Shown in pieces: positions 13,434-16,082 of a DNA stretch of 16,082 nt. The DNA lies in assembly GCA_900551675.1 (NCBI GenBank), contig URXH01000043.1, positions 1 through 16,082 of the forward strand, in the 5' to 3' direction. The position numbers and the translations under genes were made by a program. Under the pieces are notes generated by a model, which was given only the letters and a program-made list of their open reading frames with translations, was not told the DNA's origin and did not search any database. Source of the stretch: an uncultured bacterium (lineage in GTDB: Bacteria > Cyanobacteriota > Vampirovibrionia > Gastranaerophilales > Gastranaerophilaceae). Each line of letters opens with the position of its first letter. The stretch's first letter is position 1.

Positions 13434-13967
13434 TTAATATTGCAGCATTGAAACAGTTCTCGGAGAATCTGTTAATTTTTCTCTGCCGTTAAGATCTGTC
13501 AATTCGATTAAAAATGCTATACCGACTAAATTCGCCCCTGTTTTTTTGACAAGTTTGCAGGCAGCTTCCGCTGTCCCGCCTGTTGCAAGTAAATCATCAA
13601 CAATTAACACATTTGCGCCTTTTTCGAAAGCATCTTTATGAACTTCAATCTTATCTGTGCCGTACTCAAGAGAATATTCCTGAGAATACGTTTCGGCAGG
13701 TAATTTGTTGGGTTTTCTGATAGGAACAAACCCAGCATTGAGTTTGTAAGCCATAGGCATGCCGAATATAAAACCTCTGCTTTCTATCCCTGCTACATAA
13801 TCAATTTTTACATCTTTAAATTGTGCGCACAGATAGTCTATCATCACCTTTAATGTTTCAGGATCTTTCAGTGCTGTTGTTATATCGCGGAATATAATCC
13901 CTTCTTTTGGAAAATTCGGAACTGATCTGATTTTATTTCTTACGTCTATAATTGTTTCTGTAGCCAT
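13434..13967 (-). CDS. apt: Adenine phosphoribosyltransferase
   Basis: It converts adenine and PRPP to AMP in purine salvage, in the cytosol as a dimer. The PRPP loop VLIVDDLLATGGTAEA (120-135) is exact. The N-terminal PNFPKEGIIFRDIT (17-30) and AGIESRGFIFG (59-69) are family-specific segments. The length of 177 residues is usual. AAAGGAG precedes the ATG in the 21-base gap after the glycosyltransferase stop, so the two are likely co-transcribed. Together with the convergent LOG gene, which would release adenine from AMP-type nucleotides, it suggests adenine recycling. That link is inference. Confidence 0.97.
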   Translation of the reverse strand: MATETIIDVRNKIRSVPNFPKEGIIFRDITTALKDPETLKVMIDYLCAQFKDVKIDYVAGIESRGFIFGMPMAYKLNAGFVPIRKPNKLPAETYSQEYSLEYGTDKIEVHKDAFEKGANVLIVDDLLATGGTAEAACKLVKKTGANLVGIAFLIELTDLNGREKLTDSPRTVSMLQY

Positions 13968-13988
13968 TTTTATTTTTCTCCTTTTATT

Positions 13989-15449
13989 TTAATCCTCTTT
14001 GCCGGATTTTGTGTAGTTTTTAAATTCTCCTTCAGAGGTTCTTTCGGCAAGTATTTGTTTTAATTTTTCTCTGTATTTTTCGGTATACTCTTTAGTATAT
14101 TTTTTAGTTTTCTCTAATTCTTTTTTGATGAAAGCTTTTATGCTTGCTTCTTCTTCCAGAACAAGACCGTGTGCGGTTTTGCCCCAATTCATATCTTTTT
14201 TCAAGAAAAGTATTTTAAAGCATATATATAAAACAAGCGGGAACCATATTATAAAAAGATAAATAGAGGTTTCCAATGCCTCAAAAGTCGCATCGAGTCT
14301 CGGCATGTAATCATATCGCCTCAAAGCATATCTGGCTCCGAAAAAGAAGCCGAATCCGATAGCACATCCGATAACTATAGATGAGTAAAGCATGTGAGGC
14401 GGTGCCTGTTTGGCGAGAACTTTAAAACCGCGGATAAGAATTTCCATGACAAACCAGCCCGGCATGATAAACTGAGTTATATATGCTGTCATATCAAGGC
14501 TTGCGCGCAGAGACATATCTTTTGAAAACAAAACATCTCCGGCATATTCAAGATATCTTCTGATTGTTCCTTCCAGCCAGCGTCTTCTCTGTCTGTAAAG
14601 CGGTCTTAAATATATAATTCCTTCTTCATAAACAACAGCATCAGGACAAAATCTTATATCCCAGCCTTTTATGTGCAATCTTGTAGACATATCAAGATCG
14701 TCAACAAGTGTATAGTTATTCCATCCCCCGATATCATCTAGCGCCTGGCGTTTAATAAGCTCTCCGTTGCCTCTTAATTCTACAGCGCCTTTAATAGAGT
14801 CTCTTCCTACTTGAAAATGTGTATCCATTGTATATTCATTGTTCTGGCATCTGGTTAAAAGATTTACGTTTTTGTTTCTTATAACTTTTCTTGCCTGAAC
14901 AGCTCCAACATCTTTAGGCTCAAGATACGGTATAAGTTTTGAAAGGAATTCTGGTTCCACTGTGGCATCAGCGTCAAATACAAGTATTGCTTCCCCTTTT
15001 GCAATTTTAAAAGCGTCATTTAATACGGCAGATTTGCCCGGGAATGCATCTTTAGGTCTTATAAGTGCTGTAACTTTATCATATTTGTGTTCGAGATCTT
15101 TTATAACGGATGCAGTGTTATCGGAGCTTCTGTCATCAATTACGATAATATCAAAATTTTCATAATCCATGTTTAATATGTTGCGTACAGTGTTTGAAAT
15201 TACGCTTTCTTCATTGTGAGCGGGTATCATGACAGTAACTGACGGTTTGTAGTTTTCGTTAATTATTTGGGGATATTTTTCAAGTTTACGTTTTTTAAGT
15301 TTGTAAGAAAGGTTCAAAAATAAAGCGTATATGAACATGAACGTGCATAAAAGCGCAAGTCCCCAAACTGTATTAAAATAGCTTTGAAATATGTAAATAA
15401 AAACTCCGAGTCCAAAAACTATGGTAAATAAAAGAATTCTTTCTTTCAT
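13989..15449 (-). CDS. Processive family-2 glycosyltransferase, membrane
   Basis: The 486-residue protein has two N-terminal membrane helices (about 4-22 and 28-48), a GT2 domain (about 68-300), three or four C-terminal helices (about 318-420) and a charged helical tail (431-470, rich in KK and KY). Catalytic motifs are DDRSSDNT (105-112), the metal-binding DAD (159-161), LVDDLD (248-253, which carries the general base) and QRRRW (287-291, acceptor/translocation). This D-DxD-D-QxxRW set is that of poly-beta-linked sugar synthases such as NodC, IcaA and cellulose or hyaluronan synthase. The polymer cannot be read from sequence. No accessory synthase genes are next to it; apt is downstream. A weak AAGG lies 11 bases before the ATG. 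Confidence 0.88.
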   Translation of the reverse strand: MKERILLFTIVFGLGVFIYIFQSYFNTVWGLALLCTFMFIYALFLNLSYKLKKRKLEKYPQIINENYKPSVTVMIPAHNEESVISNTVRNILNMDYENFDIIVIDDRSSDNTASVIKDLEHKYDKVTALIRPKDAFPGKSAVLNDAFKIAKGEAILVFDADATVEPEFLSKLIPYLEPKDVGAVQARKVIRNKNVNLLTRCQNNEYTMDTHFQVGRDSIKGAVELRGNGELIKRQALDDIGGWNNYTLVDDLDMSTRLHIKGWDIRFCPDAVVYEEGIIYLRPLYRQRRRWLEGTIRRYLEYAGDVLFSKDMSLRASLDMTAYITQFIMPGWFVMEILIRGFKVLAKQAPPHMLYSSIVIGCAIGFGFFFGARYALRRYDYMPRLDATFEALETSIYLFIIWFPLVLYICFKILFLKKDMNWGKTAHGLVLEEEASIKAFIKKELEKTKKYTKEYTEKYREKLKQILAERTSEGEFKNYTKSGKED

Positions 15450-15491
15450 GTTGACAATACCTTTTTATACTCCCGTTTTAATTCCTATAAT

Positions 15492-15522
15492 ATTATAGCA
15501 AAAACTAATTTTTCCCGTCCAA
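15492..15522 (-). promoter_or_regulatory. Candidate promoter for the glycosyltransferase-apt operon
   Basis: On the minus strand, TATAAT (15497-15492) is consensus. The best -35 is TTGGAC (15522-15517), at a long 19-base spacer. Confidence 0.45.
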
Positions 15523-15610
15523 AATAAAAACAATTTATTACTTTTTGTAATACAAATTCCTCTATTTGTATGTTTTATTGGTAAAAAAGTGTTAAAAAAC
15601 GTAAAAATAC

Positions 15611-15638
15611 TTGCTTTTAAAATAAATTACGCTATAAT
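15611..15638 (+). promoter_or_regulatory. HU gene promoter
   Basis: TTGCTT (15611-15616), a 16-base spacer and consensus TATAAT (15633-15638). The start near 15645 leaves about 25 bases of leader with AAGGAG. Confidence 0.75.
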
Positions 15639-15670
15639 TAAGGATGTACAAAGAGAGAAGGAGTTTTATT

Positions 15671-15949
15671 ATGAACAAAGAAGAATTAGTACAAGAAATT
15701 GCAAAAAAATCTAACGTAACTCAAAAAGAAGCATCAGAAGTTTTGGGTGCTTTAATTGAAACTATTCAAAAAACAGTTTCTAAAGGTAAAAAAGTTACAT
15801 TAGTTGGCTTCGGTACTTTTGAATCAAGAAAAAGAGCTGCAAGAGTTGGCCGTAACCCTCAAACTGGCAAGGAACTTAAAATCCCTGCAAGAACAGTTCC
15901 GGCATTCTCTGCTGGTAAAAAATTCAAAGAAGCTGTTAACAAAAAATAA
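15671..15949 (+). CDS. hup: HU-type DNA-binding protein
   Basis: It is a nucleoid-associated protein that bends DNA non-specifically as a dimer. The start I choose is ATG 15671, with AAGGAG 7-8 bases upstream; the frame is open further upstream but without a better site. The 92 residues show the whole family pattern: helices 1-2 (3-37), the GFGTFESRKRAARVGRNPQTG arm region (46-66) with the intercalating proline P63 in RNPQTG, and the closing FSAGKKFKEAVN (79-90). The length is the usual 90-95. A hairpin terminator follows. Confidence 0.97.
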   Translation: MNKEELVQEIAKKSNVTQKEASEVLGALIETIQKTVSKGKKVTLVGFGTFESRKRAARVGRNPQTGKELKIPARTVPAFSAGKKFKEAVNKK

Positions 15950-15971
15950 GCAGTTTTTTGAAAGCTTTGTA

Positions 15972-16007
15972 AACAACGGACTTAACATTATTGTTAAGCC
16001 CGTTGTT
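15972..16007 (+). terminator. Hairpin terminator after the HU gene
   Basis: AACAACGGACTTAAC 15972-15986 pairs with GTTAAGCCCGTTGTT 15993-16007 (14 of 15 pairs, one A-C mismatch) around ATTATT. A short T-rich tail (GTTTG) follows. Confidence 0.75.
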
Positions 16008-16019
16008 GTTTGATATAAT
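15991..16019 (+). promoter_or_regulatory. Promoter overlapping the HU terminator
   Basis: TTGTTA (15991-15996) and TATAAT (16014-16019) are 17 bases apart, and a second TATAAT is at 16021-16026. The -35 lies in the loop and right arm of the HU terminator hairpin. Confidence 0.5.
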
Positions 16020-16060
16020 ATATAATAATATTAAAATTGAATTTAAGAAAGGAGCAAAGT

Positions 16061-16082
16061 ATGGAAAGTTTATTACGAAGTA
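16061..16082 (+). CDS. Start of a CDS cut by the window end
   Basis: ATG 16061 follows AAAGGAG at 7-8 bases and reads MESLLRS to the window edge. It is too short to identify, but the promoter and ribosome site make the start credible. Confidence 0.6.

Overview
The window looks like chromosomal DNA from a low-GC, AT-rich bacterium. A gut Vampirovibrionia/Melainabacteria (Gastranaerophilales-type) genome is my best guess. This rests on base composition, the style of the small Asn-rich hypothetical proteins, the RNase Y-YmdB pair and the pilin-like protein. It is inference, since no rRNA or other definitive marker is present. There is no phage, IS transposase or CRISPR array.

Region 1 (1-3365, minus strand) is a tightly coupled three-gene surface-polysaccharide-type operon read right to left: a secreted or membrane mini-protein with a YLDPGTGS motif, a two-domain SAM methyltransferase, and a multi-membrane sulfatase-like hydrolase. 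The sulfatase does not end normally. At about position 280 the DNA jumps from about 26% to about 49% GC, and the reading frame becomes the winged-helix tail of an OmpR/PhoB response regulator. This is a chimeric join, either a rearrangement or an assembly error. Divergently, a nucleotide-sugar pyrophosphorylase (3366-4382) is read from a promoter that predicts a leaderless mRNA.

Region 2 (4383-6030) is mostly non-coding and the strangest part. It has a cloverleaf-like structured element just before a CAT-anticodon tRNA. Two diverged copies of a roughly 250-290 bp repeat follow, and their inner pairings cross (pseudoknot order) and show compensatory changes between copies. Between the copies lies a decayed minus-strand gene. 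A pentanucleotide tandem repeat then sits at the predicted start of the transcript for an unknown 139-residue protein (6031-6450).

Region 3 (6450-8880) has leucyl aminopeptidase pepA (minus), separated by a 12-bp perfect hairpin from the convergent unknown gene. Next comes an orphan 195-residue protein whose N-terminus resembles that of the decayed gene.

Region 4 (8879-13427, plus) is a run of rny (RNase Y), ymdB, a PHP-domain phosphoesterase, a pilin-like membrane protein and a LOG-family phosphoribohydrolase. The last four overlap or are closely spaced. The first three suggest RNA turnover and nucleotide recycling.

Region 5 (13434-16082) has a minus-strand operon of a processive GT2 glycosyltransferase followed by apt. 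Divergently there is an HU gene with a textbook promoter and terminator, then the first codons of a further gene whose -35 box appears to lie inside the HU terminator.
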